A stretch of 64,000 nt of DNA from Garcia nutans. Taxonomy: Eukaryota > Streptophyta > Magnoliopsida > Malpighiales > Euphorbiaceae. The position numbers were made by a program, and so were the translations under genes. Position 1 is the stretch's first letter, and every line of letters begins with the position of its first letter. The notes beneath the pieces are model-generated. The model worked only from the letters and a program-made list of their open reading frames with translations, was not told the DNA's origin and did no database searches. Below are positions 12,143 to 26,372 of the stretch, piece after piece. The stretch spans positions 124,001-188,000 of the forward strand of contig CANTUV010000051.1 of assembly GCA_947685225.1 (NCBI GenBank), in the 5' to 3' direction.

Positions 12143-12477
12143 GGTGTTCAAGTAGCCAATTGGCCTGACCCAACTTGAGGGTTCGGGCCAGGTTGGGTAG
12201 GCCAGAGCATGGAATAGGGTTGGCGTGGAAGTTGGAAAGCTCGACTTGAGCAAAACTTAGGTCGGACTTAAGGTTTAAGGAAAAAAAAAACTTCTGCTAG
12301 GCCTGAGGGCTTTCATTATTTTAATTTTTTTAAAAAAATGTGTTAGAGTTTCATTGTTTTAAATTTTTTTCTAAACCCACCCTTCATTCTTTTGATGCCA
12401 CCATCAACCCATAAACAACCCACCCTTCCCATCTCTATTCTTCTCTACTCACTCATCCAATGCATAAGACCCACCTA
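12143..12477. other. Spacer between RE1 and RE2
   Basis: No gene or recognisable element was found. There is a poly-A run near 12280 and T-rich sequence. It continues after RE2 at 26373, as the shared CAAAG duplication shows. Confidence 0.5.
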
Positions 12478-12482
12478 CAAAG

Positions 12483-15472
12483 TGTAACATCCTAAAATTT
12501 TTGAAAATTTCTAATTTTTGGAAAATTTGATAAAATAAATTATAATTTAAAAGAATAAAATAAATTAATGGTTTTAAATGAAAAATGAAAGAATTTTAAA
12601 TGAAAAAGTGGAATATATATGTGATATATATGCAAAATATACATAACATATATAAAAGTCAACACTTTTTAAAAGAAAAGGGTATATTGGTAATTAAATC
12701 TTATAAATTCAAAATTAATAAAATAATTCAAAAACAAATTATTTTTGAATGGAAGAGGAAAATTAGGACTTTTAATTTATTAAAAAAATAATTAAATAAT
12801 TAAATATTAAATTATTTTAATATATATGTGGTTAAAAAAAAGATGAAAAGGAAAGAATATTAAAAGTCTTCTTCTTCTTATTATTCTTCTTCTCAAGAAC
12901 GTGGCTTCCATGGAAGTTTGAAGACCAAGGATTTTGCTTCTTCCATACTCCATAAATTGAAGGAATTAACAAGTTTCAAGTGGATTTTTGGTGATTTCCA
13001 CCAAAATTAGTAAGTTTCCATCTCTTTTCTTTGAATTCCTTGGAAATTTAGATTATGTGAGAATTTGGATTTTTATGTATGATGTTATAATTGTTGGAAT
13101 TTCGTGTGTATGATGTTATTTTGGGTAGTTAACAATGATTCTAAGGTTAGATTAAAGTGATGATGGAGTTTGGTTAAAGAATGGTGAAGAGAGAGAATTT
13201 AGGGTTATGGATTTTTGGGGTTTTAAAAACATGAACTTTAATTGTGCAAATTGATTCCAAATGAGTTTTTTTGATTCATAAACAAGTATTTTAAAGTCAA
13301 ATAGTGAATTTGGTGGTGTTGGGTTGGAGTTTGAGAATGGAAGTGGAGATTTAGGGTTTTGGAAAAGTGATTTTCCAAAGTGATTGAATTGTGTGATTTT
13401 ATTTGTTTAAGCATGTTGTTTAGTGTTAAAAGTGATGAATATAAGCTTGGAATGAGTAATGGATTGTGTTGGAATGGAAAAACTTCAATGTGGGAAGGTT
13501 ATGCCATTTTTGAGATTTTGTGTATAAGAGTGTATTTTTATTATGTAAATGATTTAAATGTATTAAAATATGTTTTGAATAATATAAATAAACTTAAAAT
13601 ACTAATTTAATTGTAGTAGAATGAAATTCCAATGTTGAAGTAAGGAAAGGCTAAATTTTTGAAAATTTGTAGGAGTGATGTGTAATTATGATTTAATGTT
13701 GGAAATGCCATTAAATGTGATACTAAATGATTATTTGCTATCACATTTGGTTTAGTCATTGAGGGAGATTGATTTGCTTCATCCAAGTGGTGAAGGGCAA
13801 GTTAGAAAGATTAGATTGAAGGTTGTTTTTAGCTTGCTTTGGATTGCTAGTGGAGGTATGTACAAACTATGAATATAATGTCTATATTTGCATAACATTT
13901 GGACTTAACACATTTTGGTTGAAAAATGTGTTAATCTACTTGGTTCATGGATTGTGTATGAATAATATACTAATGTCATATATGTGTTAAATGTATTGTG
14001 AAAAGCCATTGATAATGGCTAATTTATGTAACATGTGAAACATGCATATTATGTGAAATTACCCAAAGTAATTGGGTAATGTGTTGTGAATGCAAAAATG
14101 AGATATGTGTAATAATAAAATGAATTGATATTGATAAAAATGAGAAAAATGAGAAAAAGTGAGAAAGATGTGAAAATGTGAAAAGTGAGAAAAAAAAAGT
14201 GAAAATAAGGCAATGTGCCTAGATTGAATATGTGACAAAGAGAAAGAGATTGATAATGAGAAATATGAATAAATTGTGTTCCTAGTATGTTATTCAATTT
14301 TTCAGAGTTTTGGATTTGGCGGCATGCCTATGATTGCCTACGGGCTACATGCTGGAATGGTGAAAAGACTGGATCATAAGCCAGGCCAGCTGATAAATAT
14401 GATATTTTTGGGGTGAAAAAACTGGGTCTTAAGCCTCAAAAACTGTAGCAGTATAGCCGGGTAGAGGACCAAGATGCTAGGGCCTAAGGGTCTAGCCGGG
14501 TTGAGGTCCAAGAGACTGGGGCTGTTACATTATCCATGGATATATTGCCTACGGGGCTAGACACATGGTGTCATTATGGACCAAAGCAGTAACTCTGAAA
14601 TTTGAATAGCATATTAGATTCTTTTTGGGCCCATGCTTGTCTTTGTTTTAATGTGAATTATGAATTATGATACAATTGAGTAATATAATGTTATGAGTTG
14701 TGCTTATGAAATATTTGAAAAATATAAGAAAGTGGATTGATGTGACATCTATATGCTTTGTGCATTCGGTATTGCATTGAGTTATATTGTTATTATCAAA
14801 GTTTGTACCACTAGGCTTCGGCTTAGCATGATTGTTTTCATCACGCAAGTGACAGGGAAGAACCAGTTGAGCCAGAGAGTTCTTCTAGACCAGGTCGGGT
14901 CTAGACTTATAGTTGAGCTTGTTGAGTTGCTATCGAGATCAGAAACACTGCCAGCAGCATGTATATATTTTTATGTTATTGTACATTTTGAGTTTTATGC
15001 ATAATATATTATGTTTTGAATTTTACGTATTATATATTATAAAGAATGTTTGGGTCAATGTATTTAAAATGGGAGAGTAAGTTTGTTTTAAATTATATAT
15101 ATCTATATGTATAAATATTTGAGAAACTTGGTGGAATTAAGAAGTATGGTTGAGATGGTGATTGGAAATTATTTAGGAGTGTTTTCTTTTTTGTAGGTTG
15201 TGTTTTGATAAATTTTGGGATATCCAAATTACAGACAAAACTCTAGCGAATTTTTCCTAGAGATTTATATATATTATTTATTTTGGGTTCTTATAACAAG
15301 TAAAGAATATTTATATTCTATTTAATTTTTATATATTTAGAATTTAAAATTTTAAATTGAAAATGTGAAATTTTTTTATTAAACCGGTCTTTGACATTCT
15401 TGTACCGTATATGCGTATTTTACATATACTGAAAATATGTATTGTACGTATATAGGGTATAAAGGTGTTACA
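12483..15472 (+). repeat. RE2 5' LTR (2990 bases)
   Basis: It is flanked on the left by CAAAG and on the right by the leader and primer site. Two other full-length copies lie at 16177 and 23327. Landmarks are a purine-rich stretch at 14110-14200 and a paired 39-base motif 'agccgggttgagg' at about 14455-14530. No promoter element is distinct enough to assign. Confidence 0.95.
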
Positions 15473-15479
15473 TTTGTTT

Positions 15480-15492
15480 TGGTAGCAGAGCC
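15480..15492 (+). other. RE2 primer binding site
   Basis: TGGTAGCAGAGCC starts seven bases after the LTR. It is one base off the initiator-Met site TGGTATCAGAGCC used by chromoviruses, which is intact in RE7 at 56749. Confidence 0.85.
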
Positions 15493-15642
15493 TAGGTTTG
15501 AGGTTCTTGACCTAGGTGGGATGATAGAGAGAGAAAATGGGGGATTTGAAAATTAGTTTTTAATTGTAATACATGCATTGGCACTGGCAGTTTCAGATAT
15601 GTGATATAGTATTTTCTGCTTTGTTTGCAGATATAGGTAGTT

Positions 15643-16176
15643 ATGGCGTCTCGGCCGCATCAGCCTACTGAAGGTAGTGCAGAGAGTGTGGCCCCAGATG
15701 AGGGTAGAGATGGAGCTAGAGTTGTATCTGCTAGTGAGGCATTTGTTTCTGTGCTTGTGAGACCAGCAGCTGATGAGATTCCGCCTGGCTGGGTATGACA
15801 TATGGTAGAGTTGTTGAGGCAGGCTCCAGTTCCGCAGCCGCAGCCGCAGTTGCCGGTGAGGCAGTATGATAAATTAAGAAAGTATGGGGCAGAGGACTTT
15901 GCTGGTACTACAGATCCTGCTGTAGCAGAGCAGTGGCTAGACCGGGTTCAGAGGATATTTATTCAGTTACAGGCCAGTCCAGAAGAGAAGTTTGATTATG
16001 CCAGATCTCTTCTGCAGAGAGATGCATATGATTGGTGGAAGAAGGTTCCACATACTCTGGATGATCTACCAGTCCTGACCTATGATGATTTCCTGCAGAA
16101 ATTTGAGCAGAAGTATACTCCGAGAGAGTATAAAGATGCAAAGAAGATGGAGTTCCTAAGTCTGAGATAGGATACC
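15643..16176 (+). pseudogene. gag: RE2 gag, N-terminal part
   Basis: The start ATG is in the same context as in RE7 ('ggtagttatggcgtctc'). The frame carries TGA at 15796, from CGA by comparison with RE7, and TAG at 16168, from CAG. Residues about 80-175 form the retrotransposon gag capsid-like domain, with VAEQWLDRVQRIF, FDYARSLLQRDAYDWW and FEQKYTPREYKDAKKMEF. It is cut after 'gatacc' by the solo LTR and continues without loss at 19174. Confidence 0.9.
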
Positions 16177-19168
16177 TGTAACATCCAAAATTTTTGAAAA
16201 TTTTTAATTTTTGAAAAATTTGATAAAATAAATATTAATATAAAAGGATAAATTAAATTAATAGTTTTAAATGAAAAATGAAGGGATTTTAAATAAAAAA
16301 GTGGAATATATATTTGATATATATGCAAAATATACATAACATATATAAAAGTCGACACTTTTTAAAAGAAAAGGGTATTTTGGTAATTAAATTTTATAAA
16401 TTCAAAATTAATAAAATAATTCAAAAACAAATTAATTTTAAATGGAAGAGAAAAATTAGGACTTTTAATTTATTAAAAAAATAATTAAATATTAAATATT
16501 AAATTATTTTAATATATATATATATATATATATGGTTAAAAAAAAAAGATGAAAAGGAAAGAATACTAAAAATCTTCTTCTTCTCAAGATTGTGGCTTCC
16601 ATGGATGATTGAAGACCAAGGATTTTGCTTCTTCCATACCCTATAAATTGAAGGAATTAACAAGTTTCAAATGGATTTTTAGTGATTTCCACCAAAATTA
16701 GTAAGTTTCCATCTTTTTTCTTTGAATTCCTTGGAAATTTAGATTATGTGAGAGTTTGGATTTTTATGTAGTATGTTATAATTATTGGAATTGGTGTGTA
16801 TGAGGTTATTTTGGGTAGTTAACAATGATTCTAAGGTTAGATTGAAGTGATGATAGAGTTTGGTTAAAGAATGGTGAAGAGAGAGAATTTAGGGTTATGG
16901 ATTTTTGGGGTTTTGAAAACATGAATTTTAATTGTGCAAATTGATTCCAAATGAGTTGTTTTGATTCATAAACAAGTATTTTAAAGTTAAATATTAGATT
17001 TGGTAGTGTTGGGTTGGAGTTTGAGAACGGAAGTGGAGATTTAGGGTTTTGGAAAAGTGATTTTCCAAAGTGGTTGAATTGTGTGATTTTATTTGTTTAA
17101 GCATGTTGTTTAGTGTTAAAAGTGATGAATATAAGCTTGGAATGAGTAATGGATTGTGTTGGAATGGAAAATCTTCAATGGGGGAAGGTTAGGCCATTTT
17201 TGAGATTTTGTATATAAGAGTGTATTTTTATAATGTAAATGACTTAAATGTATTAAAATATGTTTTTAATAATATAAATAAACTTAAAACACTAATTTAA
17301 TTGTAGTAGAATGAAATTCTAATGTTGAAGTAAGGAAAGGCTAAATTTTTGGAAATTTGTAGGAGTGATGTGTAATTATGATTTAATGTTGGAAATACCA
17401 TTAAATGTGATACTAAATGATTATTTGCTATCACATTTGGTTTAGGCATTAAGGGAGATTAATTTGCTTCATCCAAGTGGTGAAGGGCAAGTTAGAAAGA
17501 TTAGATTGAAGGTTGTTTTTAGCTTGCTTTGGGTTGCTAGTGGAGGTATGTACAAACTTTGAATATAATATTTATATTTGCATAACATTTGGACTTAACA
17601 CATTTTGGTTGAAAAATGTGTTAAGCTACTTGGTTCATTGATTGTGTATGAATAATATGCTATGACATTTTTAATGTCATATATGTGTTAAATGCATTGT
17701 GAAAAGCCATTGATAATGGCTAATTTGTGTAATATGCATATTATGTGAAAATATACAAAGTAATTGGGTAATGTGTTGTGAATGCAAAAATGAGATATGT
17801 GAAATAATGAAATGAATTGATATTGATAAAAATGAGAAAAGTGAGAAAAATGAGAAAGATGTGAAAAATGAGAAAAGTGAGAAAAAAAAAAAGTGAAAAT
17901 AAGGCAATGTGCCTAGATTGAATATGTAAAAATGAGAAAGAGATTAATAATGAGAAATATGAATAAATTGTGTGCCTAGTATGTTATTCAATTTTCAGAG
18001 TTCTAGGTTTGGCGGCATGCCTATGATTGCCTACGGGCTATACACTGGAATGGTGAAAAGACTGAATCATAAGCCAGGCCGGCTGATAAATATGATGTTT
18101 TTGGGGTGAAAAGACTAGGTCGTAAGCCTCAAAAACTATAGCAGTGTAGCCGGGTTGAGGACCAAGATACTGGAGCCTAAGGGTCTAGCCGGGTTGAGGT
18201 CCAAGAGACTGGGGCTGTTACATTATCCATGGATATATATATTGCCTAAGGGGCTAGACACATGGTAACATTATGGACCAAAGCAGTAACTCTGAAATTT
18301 GAATAGCATATTAGATCCTTTTTGGGCTCATGCTTGTCTTTATTTTACTGTGAATTATGAACTATGATACAATTGAGTAATATAATGTTATGAGTTGTGC
18401 TTATGAATTATTTGAAAAATATAAGAAAGTGGATTGATGTGACATCTATATGCATTGTGCATTTGGTATTACATTGAATTATATTATTATTATCAATGTT
18501 TGTACCACTAGGCTTCGACTTAGCGCGATTATTTTCATCGTGCAATTGACAGGGTAGACCCAGTTGAGCCAGATAGTTCTTCTAAACCAGGTCGGGTCTA
18601 GACTTGTAGTTGAGCTTGTAGGGTTGCTATCGAGATCAGAAACACTGCCAGCAACATGTATATATTTTTATGTTATTGTACATTTTGAGTTTTATGCATA
18701 ATATATTATGTTTTGAATTTTACGTTTTGTATATTATAAAGAATGTTTGGGTCAATGTATTTGAAATGGAAGAGTAAGTGTGTTTTAAATTATATATATC
18801 TATATGTATAAATGTTTGAGAAAATTGGTGAAATTGAGAAGTATCGTTGAGAGGGTGATTGAAAATTATTGGGAGTGTTTTCTTTTTGCAGGTTGAGTAA
18901 TTGCTAAATTTTGGGATATCCAAAATACAGATAAAACTTTGACGAATTTTTTCAGAGATTTTTATATATATTATTTATTTTGGGTTCTTATAACAAGTAA
19001 ATAATATTTATATTCTATTTAATTTTTATATATTTAGAATTTGAAATTTTAAATTGGAAATGTAAAAAAAATTAGTAAATCCGTCTGTGACATTTTTGTA
19101 CCGTATATGCGTATTTTACATATGCTAGAAATATATTTTGTATGTATATAGGGTATAAGGGTGTTACA
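16177..19168 (+). mobile_element. Solo LTR of the RE2 family inserted in RE2 gag
   Basis: It is a single LTR of 2992 bases with TGTAACATCC...GTGTTACA ends and no internal region. The perfect 5-base duplication ATACC (16172-16176 and 19169-19173) fixes both borders. It shares the RE2 LTR sequence along its whole length. The insertion is therefore younger than RE2, and its internal part was lost by LTR-LTR recombination. A (TA)n run lies at 16508-16532. Confidence 0.95.
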
Positions 19169-19173
19169 ATACC

Positions 19174-22100
19174 AGGACAGTGACCGAGTATGAGATCAAG
19201 TTTATCCGGTTGAGTCATTATGCTGGTGGGATCATTTCTGACGAGTTTGACAGGTGTAGGAGGTTTGAGGAGGGACTGAGACCCTCTATCATGTGCATCA
19301 TCGTAGGTTCTCAGTATCAGGATTTCTCCCAGTTAGTTGCAGCTGCCAGGAGTGTTGAGAGGGCGCAGAGTCTTGCAGCAGCTGCTAGGGTTGAGGAGAC
19401 CAGAGTTAGGAGACCCCAGAGTGAGGCAGGGTCTTCATTAGTGAAGAGAGGCCGAGGGGGACATTTTTAGAGGTTTAGTAGGAGTCAGGGGCAGTTTGGC
19501 AGGTCAGTACAGCAGCAGAGACAGAGGCAGAGACCTACAATTTTAGTGGCTAGTGCTTCGACCCTAGTGGCTCAGAGACCTACTCCACCTACTTGCGTTC
19601 ACTGTGGTAGAGTACATGGAGGTGTCTGCTGGTGGAGTGGTGCTTCGGGAGTGTGTTTTAGATGTGGGCCATCAGACCATTTTATCAGAGATTGTTCCGA
19701 GCCACTAGAGGTTAGGCAGGCAGATATTGTATCTTCTCGATCCAGTGTCAGAGGGGGTCGTGGTGGCAGAGGTTTTGATAGAGGTGGTCACCCTAGGTTT
19801 AGTCAAAGAGGAGGCTCTATATCCGAAGGTAGTAGGCCAGATGAGGCTGGGCCATCTCAGCGGGTTTATGTGATGCAGAGGCAGCTGGATGCTTCAGCCG
19901 TCATTGCGGGTACATTTTCTTTATTTGATATTTCAGTCCTTGCTCTATTAGATCCTAGATCTACGCATTCATACATAAGTACATCCATCTTGCCTGTGTC
20001 TGAATTGCATTCTAAGTCCCTAGAATTTGATGTCTTGGTGACAAATCCTTTAGGGCATAGTGTTGTGGTGAGCAGGGTGCACCGAGATAGTCCAATTGTT
20101 GTTCAGGATGAGGAGTTTCTCGGTGACCTGATTGGGATGCCTTTCAGGGAATATGATCTGATTTTAGGCATGGATTGGTTATCCAAGCATGGGGCTGTGG
20201 TACACTGTCAGAAGAAATGTGTTACTTTGAGAACACATGATGGTAAGGATGTGATGGTATCTGGTGAGCAAAGGTATCTTTCATCTATGTTTGTTTCACC
20301 TGTTTTAGCTGGGAGAATGATTCGGAAGGGATGTGAGGCTTATCTTGCTCATGTTGTAGATACTAGAGTGGTGGGATCCCTGCTTGAAAGTATACCCACA
20401 GTTGCCGAGTTTCCAGATATTTTCCCTGCTAAGTTGCCAGGGGTACCTCCCGAGAGAGAAGTGGAGTTTGGTATCGATTTGTTGCCTGGTACCACTCCTA
20501 TCTCTATTACCCCTTATCGGATGGCACCAGCTGAGTTGAGAGAGTTGAAGGTGCAGTTGCAGGAGTTATTGGATAAAGGGTTTATCCGCCCTAGTGTGTC
20601 CCCATGGGGAGCGCTTGTGTTGTTTGTGAAGAAGAAGGATGACACCATGAGATTGTGTATTGATTATAGGCAGTTGAATAAGGTGACCATCAATAACAAG
20701 TATCCTTTGCCTCGTATAGATGATCTCTTTGATCAGTTGAAGGGAGCAGCAGTATTCTCTAAGATTGATCTGAGATCAGGGTACCATCAGTTGAGAGTCA
20801 GAGATGTGGATGTACCCAAGACAGCTTTTCATACGAGGTATGGGCATTATGAGTTTTTGGTGATGCCCTTTGGATTGACGAATGCACTAGCAGCTTTTAT
20901 GGATTTGATGAATAGGGTATTCAAACCATATTTGGATCAGTTTGTGGTAGTCTTCATTGATGACATCTTGGTGTATTCGTGTAATGAGGAGGATCATGAT
21001 AGGCATTTTCGGATCGTATTGCAGACTCTGAGAGAGAAGTAGTTGTATGCTAAACTGTCTAAGTGTGAGTTCTGGCTCGATCAGGTCATTTTTCTTGGTC
21101 ATGTGGTTTCAACAGAGGGTATTAGAGTTGATCCGAGTAAAATTGAGGCTATCTTGAATTGGAGTCCACCGAAGACTGTGACAGAGGTTAGAAGTTTTCT
21201 AGTATTGGTAGGCTATTATCGTCGATTTGTGAAGAATTTTTCTATAATAGCTACAACACTCACTAGATTACTTCGAAAAGGACTTAAATTTGTTGGACAG
21301 ATCGGTGTCAGGCGAGTTTTGAGCAGCTGAGGGAGATGTTGACTCAAGCTCCTGTCCTTACCCTGCCTGTAGAAGGTAAACCATATGTGATATACAGTGA
21401 TGTTTCACACAATGGTTTAGGTTGTGTTTTGATGCAGGAGGGTAGAGTCATTGCTTATGCCTCTCGACAGTTGAAACCGCATGAGCTGAATTATCCAACA
21501 CATGATTTGGAATTAGCAGAAATAGTTTTTGCCTTGAAGATTTGGCGGCATTATTTGTATGGGGAAAAGTGTTTCATTTATATAGATCACAAGAGTTTGA
21601 AATACCTGGGTGTTCAGAGAGAGCTGAATCTTCGACAGAGACGGTGGTTAGAGTTGATTAAAGACTATGATTGTTTGATTGATTATCATCCTAGAAAGGC
21701 AAATGTTGTTGCTGATGCCTTGAGTCGAAAATCTTTGGCAGGTTTGACTGCTTATTCGCTCTCATTGCTTGTTGAGTTGAGAGCGTTGCACGCTAGATTT
21801 AAATCTTCTGATGATGGTGCTCTAATGGCTCAGTTGCAGTTGAGGCCAGTCTTGTTGGATCATATTAGGAAGGCTCAATTAGCAGATGAGAGAATTCAGA
21901 AAATTGTGTTGGTTTGTCAGAAGGGGGAGAGTCGAGACTTTTATGTGAGGAATGATGGCAGTCTATGGTACAGAGATAGATTGTGTATTCCTGATGATGT
22001 AGAATTGAAAAGAATGATATTAGAGGAAGCACATCAGTCACTTTTTGCTATGCACCCTGGGAGTACCAAGATGTATCAGGACTTGAAGTGACATTATTGG

Positions 22101-23331
22101 TGGTCAGGTATGAAGAGGGACATAGTAGAGTTTGTATCCAGATGTCTTACTTGCCAGAAAGTGAAGGCTGAGCACCAAGTTCCTTCAGGGTTGCTCCAAC
22201 CTTTATCAGTGCCAGAGTGGAAATGGGAGTGAGTGACAAAGGATTTTGTGACTGGACTACCTTTGACTCAGAAGAAGCATGATGCAATCTGAGTGATAGT
22301 TGATCGGATGATGAAGACAACTCATTTTCTTCCAGTTCGGATGGATTATTCTCTTGAGAGGTTGGCTGAGCTGTATATCAATGAGATAGTCAGGTTGCAT
22401 GGAGTCCCAGTTTCTTTGGTGTCAGATCGAGATCCCCGGTTTACTTCGAGGTTTTGGAAGAGTTTGCATAATGCTCTAGGTTCTCGATTGTATTTTAGTA
22501 CTGCTATCCATCCTCAGACAGATGGATAGTCAGAGAGAGTGATACAGATTCTGGAGGATATGTTGAGGAGCTGTATCATTGATTTTGCCGGGAATTGGGA
22601 TAGATTTTTGCCATTAATTGAATTTGCTTATAACAATAGTCATCAGTCGAGTATTGGGATGACTCCTTATGAGGCTTTATATGGCAGGAGATGCAGGACA
22701 CCTTTGTGTTGGGATGAAGTTGGAGAAGGTAAACTGGTTGGTCCCGATTTGATTAAGGAAACAGAGGAGAAAGTGAAGGTGATTCAGGGTCGTTTGAAAG
22801 CAGCTTCAGACCGACAGAAATCTTATTCAGATTTGAAGAGAAGAGACATAGAGTTCAGTGTGGGAGATAAAGTGTTTCTGAAGGTGTCTCCATGGAAGAA
22901 GATTTTGAGATTTGGCCGCAAAAGGGAAGTTGAGTCCTCGTTTCATAGGACCATATGAGGTGTTGGAGAGAGTTGGTCTAGTGGCTTATAGACTAGCTTT
23001 GCCGCCTGAGTTGGATTGAATACATAATGTTTTCCATGTCTCGATGCTTCGGAGATATAGGTCTGACCCATCTCATATCTTGTCAGTGGAGTCTATTGAG
23101 GTGAGTCCAGATCTGACTTACTAGGAAGAACCAGTGGCGATTTTCGCACGAGAGGTTAAAGAATTAAGGAATAAGAGGGTACCACTTGTGAAAGTCCTTT
23201 GGAGGAATCATGCCACTGAGGAGGCGACCTGGGAAAGTGAGCAGGCGATGCAGAGTCAGTTTTCACTTGTTCCAGACTTGAGGACAGGTAATTTCGGAGA
23301 CGAAATTTATTTTAGGGGGAGAGAATTGTAA
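19174..23331 (+). pseudogene. gag-pol: RE2 gag C-terminus and pol (PR-RT-RH-IN-chromodomain), broken
   Basis: Domains in order: end of gag (19180-19470); CCHC zinc knuckle CFRCGPSDHFIRDC near 19660; protease with the catalytic-site variant DPRSTHSYIS near 19950; reverse transcriptase with its FIDDIL motif near 20955; RNase H (21336-21750); integrase with its HHCC and DDE regions (about 22010-22700); C-terminal chromodomain (about 23125-23260). Lesions compared with RE7 include TAG at 19468 and 21040, a one-base loss near 21290, TGA at 22089, 22230 and 22290, TAG at 22527, an added base near 22920, and further stops. The natural stop is lost through a small deletion, so the last frame runs into the LTR. 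No functional polyprotein is possible. Confidence 0.95.
23312..23326 (+). other. RE2 polypurine tract
   Basis: 'ttagggggagagaat' stands directly before the 3' LTR. The same tract precedes the RE7 3' LTR. Confidence 0.9.
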
Positions 23332-26300
23332 CATCCTAAAACTTTTGAAAATTTCTAATTTTTGGAAAATTTGATAAAATAAATTATATTTAAAAGAATA
23401 AATTAAATTAATGGTTTTAAATGAAAAATGAAGGAATTTTAAATGAAAAAGTGGAATATATATGTGATATATATGCAAAATATACATAACATATATAAAA
23501 GTCAACACTTTTTAAAAGAAAAGGGTATTTTGGTAATTAAATCTTATAAATTCAAAATTAATAAAATAATTCAAATACAAATTATTTTTGAATGTAAGAG
23601 GAAAATTAGGACTTTTAATTTATTAAAAAAATAATTAAATAATTAAATATTAAATCATTTTAATATATATATATATATGTGGTTAAAAAAAGGATGAAAA
23701 GGAAAGAATATTAAAAGTCTTCTTCTTCTTATTCTTCTCAAGAATGTGGCTTCTATGGAAGTTTGAAGACCAATGATTTTTCTTCTTCCATACTCCATAA
23801 ATTGAAGGAATTAACAAGTTTCAAGTAGATTTTTGGTAATTTCCACCAAAATTAGTAAGTTTCCATTTCTTTTCTTTGAATTCCTTTGGAAATTTAGATT
23901 ATGTGAGAATTTGGATTTTTATGTAGGATATTATAATTGTTGAAATTGTTGTGTATGATGTTATTTTGGGTAGTTAACAATGATTCTAAGGTTAGATTGA
24001 AGTGATGATGAAGTTTGATTAAAGAATGGTGAAGAGAGAGAATTTAGGGTTATGGATTTTTGGGGTTTTAAAAATATGAACTTTAATTGTGCAAATTGAT
24101 TCCAAATGAGTTATTTTGATTCATAAAACAAGTATTTTAAAGTAAAATATTGGATTTGGTGGTGTTAGGTTGGAGTTTGAGAATGGAAGTGGAGATTTAT
24201 GGTTTTGGAAAAGTGATTTTCCAAAGTGGTTAAATTGTTTGATTTTATTTATTTAAGCATGTTGTTTAGTGTTAAAAGTGATGAATATAAGCTTGGAATG
24301 AGTAATGAATTGTGTTGGAATGGAAAACTTTCAATGGGGGAAGGTTATGCCATTTTTGATATTTTGTGTATAAGAGTGTATTTTTATTATATAAATAATT
24401 TAAATGTATTAAAATATGTTTTTAATAATATAAATAAACTTAAAACACTAATTTAATTGTAGTAGAATGGAATTCCAATGTTGAAGTAAGGAAAGGCTAA
24501 ATTTTTGGAAATTTGTAGGAGTGATGTGTAATTATGATTTAATGTTGGAAATGCCATTAAATGTGATACTAAATGATTATTTGCTATCACATTTGGTTTA
24601 GGCATTGAGGGAGATTGATTTGCTTCATCCAAGTGGTGAAGGGCACGTTAGAAAGATTGGATTGAAGGTTGTTTTTAGCTTGCTTTGGGTTGCTAGTGGA
24701 GGTATGTACAAACTTTGAATATAATGTCTATATTTGCATAACATTTGGACTTAACAACCATTTTGTCTATATATTTGTCTATATATTAACACATTTTGGT
24801 TGAAAAATATGTTAATCTACTTGGTTCATTGATTGTGTATGAATAATATGCTATGACATTTGTAATGTCATATATGTGTTAAATGCATTGTGAAAAGCCA
24901 TTGATAATGGCTAATTTGTGTAACATGTGAAACATGCATATTATGTGAAATTACCCAAAGTAATTGGGTAATGTGTTGTGAATGCAAAAATAAGATATGT
25001 GTAATAATGAAATGAATTGATATTGATAAAAATGAGAAAAATTAGAAAAGTGAAAAAAATGAGAAAGATGTGAAAATGTGAAAAGTGAGAAAAAAAATGA
25101 AAATAAGACATTGTGCCTAGATTGAATATGTGACAAAGAGAAAGAGATTGATAATGAGAAATATGAAAAAATTGTATGCCTAGTATGTTATTCAATTTTC
25201 AGGGTTCTGGGTTTGGCGGCATGCCTATGATTGCCTATGGGCTACTTGCTGGAATGGTGAAAAGACTGGGTCGTAAGCCAGGCCAGCTGATAAATATGAT
25301 ATTTTTGGGGTGAAAAGTTTGGGTCGTAAGCCTCAAAAACTGTAGCAGTCTAGCCGGGTTGAGGACCAAGATACTAGGGCCTAAGGGTCTAGCCGGGTTG
25401 AGGTCCAAGAGACTGGGGCTGTTACATTATCCATGGATATATTGCCTACGGGTCTAGACACATGGTGTCATTATGGACCAAAGCAGTAACTCTGAAATTT
25501 GAATAGCATATTAGATTCTTTTTGGGCCCATGCTTGTCTTTGTTTTAATGTGAATTATGAATTATGATACAATTGAGTAATATAATGTTATAAGTTGTGC
25601 TTATGAAATATTTGAAAAATATAAGAAAGATGATTGATGTGACATCTATATGCATTGTGCATTTAGTATTGCATTGATTTATATTGTTATTATCAAAGTT
25701 TGTACCACTAGGCTTCAGCTTAACGCGATTGTTTCCTCGCGCAGGTGACAGGGTAGAACCAGTTGAGCCAGAGAGTTCTTCTAGACCAGGTCGGGTCTAG
25801 ACTTATAGTTGAGCTTGTTGAGTTGCTATTGAGATCAGAAACACTGCCAGCAGCATTTATATATTTTTATGTTATTGTACATTTTGAGTTTTATGCACAA
25901 TATATTATGTTTTGAATTTTACGTATTGTATATCATAAAGAATGTTTGGGTCAATGTATTTGAAATGGGAGAGTAAATGTGTTTTAAATTATATATATCT
26001 ATATGTATAAATGTTTGAGAAACTTGGTGGAATTGAGAAGTATGGTTGAGATGGTGATTGAAAATTATTTGGGAATGTTTTCTTTTTTGCAGGTTGTGTT
26101 TTGATAAATTTTGGGATATCCAAATTACAGACAAAACTCTGGCGAATTTTTCCCAGAGATTTATATATATTATTTATTTTGGTTCTTATAACAAGTAAAG
26201 AATATTTATATTATATTTAATTTTTATATATTTAGAATTTAAAATTTAAAATTGGAAATGTGAAAATTTTTTATTGAACCGGTCTGTGACATTCTTGTAC

Positions 26301-26367
26301 CGTATATGCATATTTTACATATACTGAAAATATGTATTGTACGTATATAGGGTATAAGGGTGTTACA
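23327..26367 (+). repeat. RE2 3' LTR (3041 bases)
   Basis: It is collinear with the 5' LTR. A few extra bases occur, for example a duplicated 'gtctatatat' near 24765-24785, and the right end is GTGTTACA followed by CAAAG. Confidence 0.95.
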
Positions 26368-26372
26368 CAAAG

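Larger units (their letters stand above)
12483..26367 (+). mobile_element. RE2: complete Tekay/Del-type chromovirus with degraded coding region
   Basis: Two 3.0 kb LTRs with TGTAACATCC...GTGTTACA ends enclose primer site, gag, protease, reverse transcriptase, RNase H, integrase, chromodomain and purine tract in that order. The target duplication CAAAG is perfect (12478-12482 and 26368-26372). A solo LTR of the same family sits in gag. Numerous stops and at least two frameshifts make the element non-functional by itself. The LTR pair looks highly similar by eye; the divergence was not computed. Confidence 0.95.
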
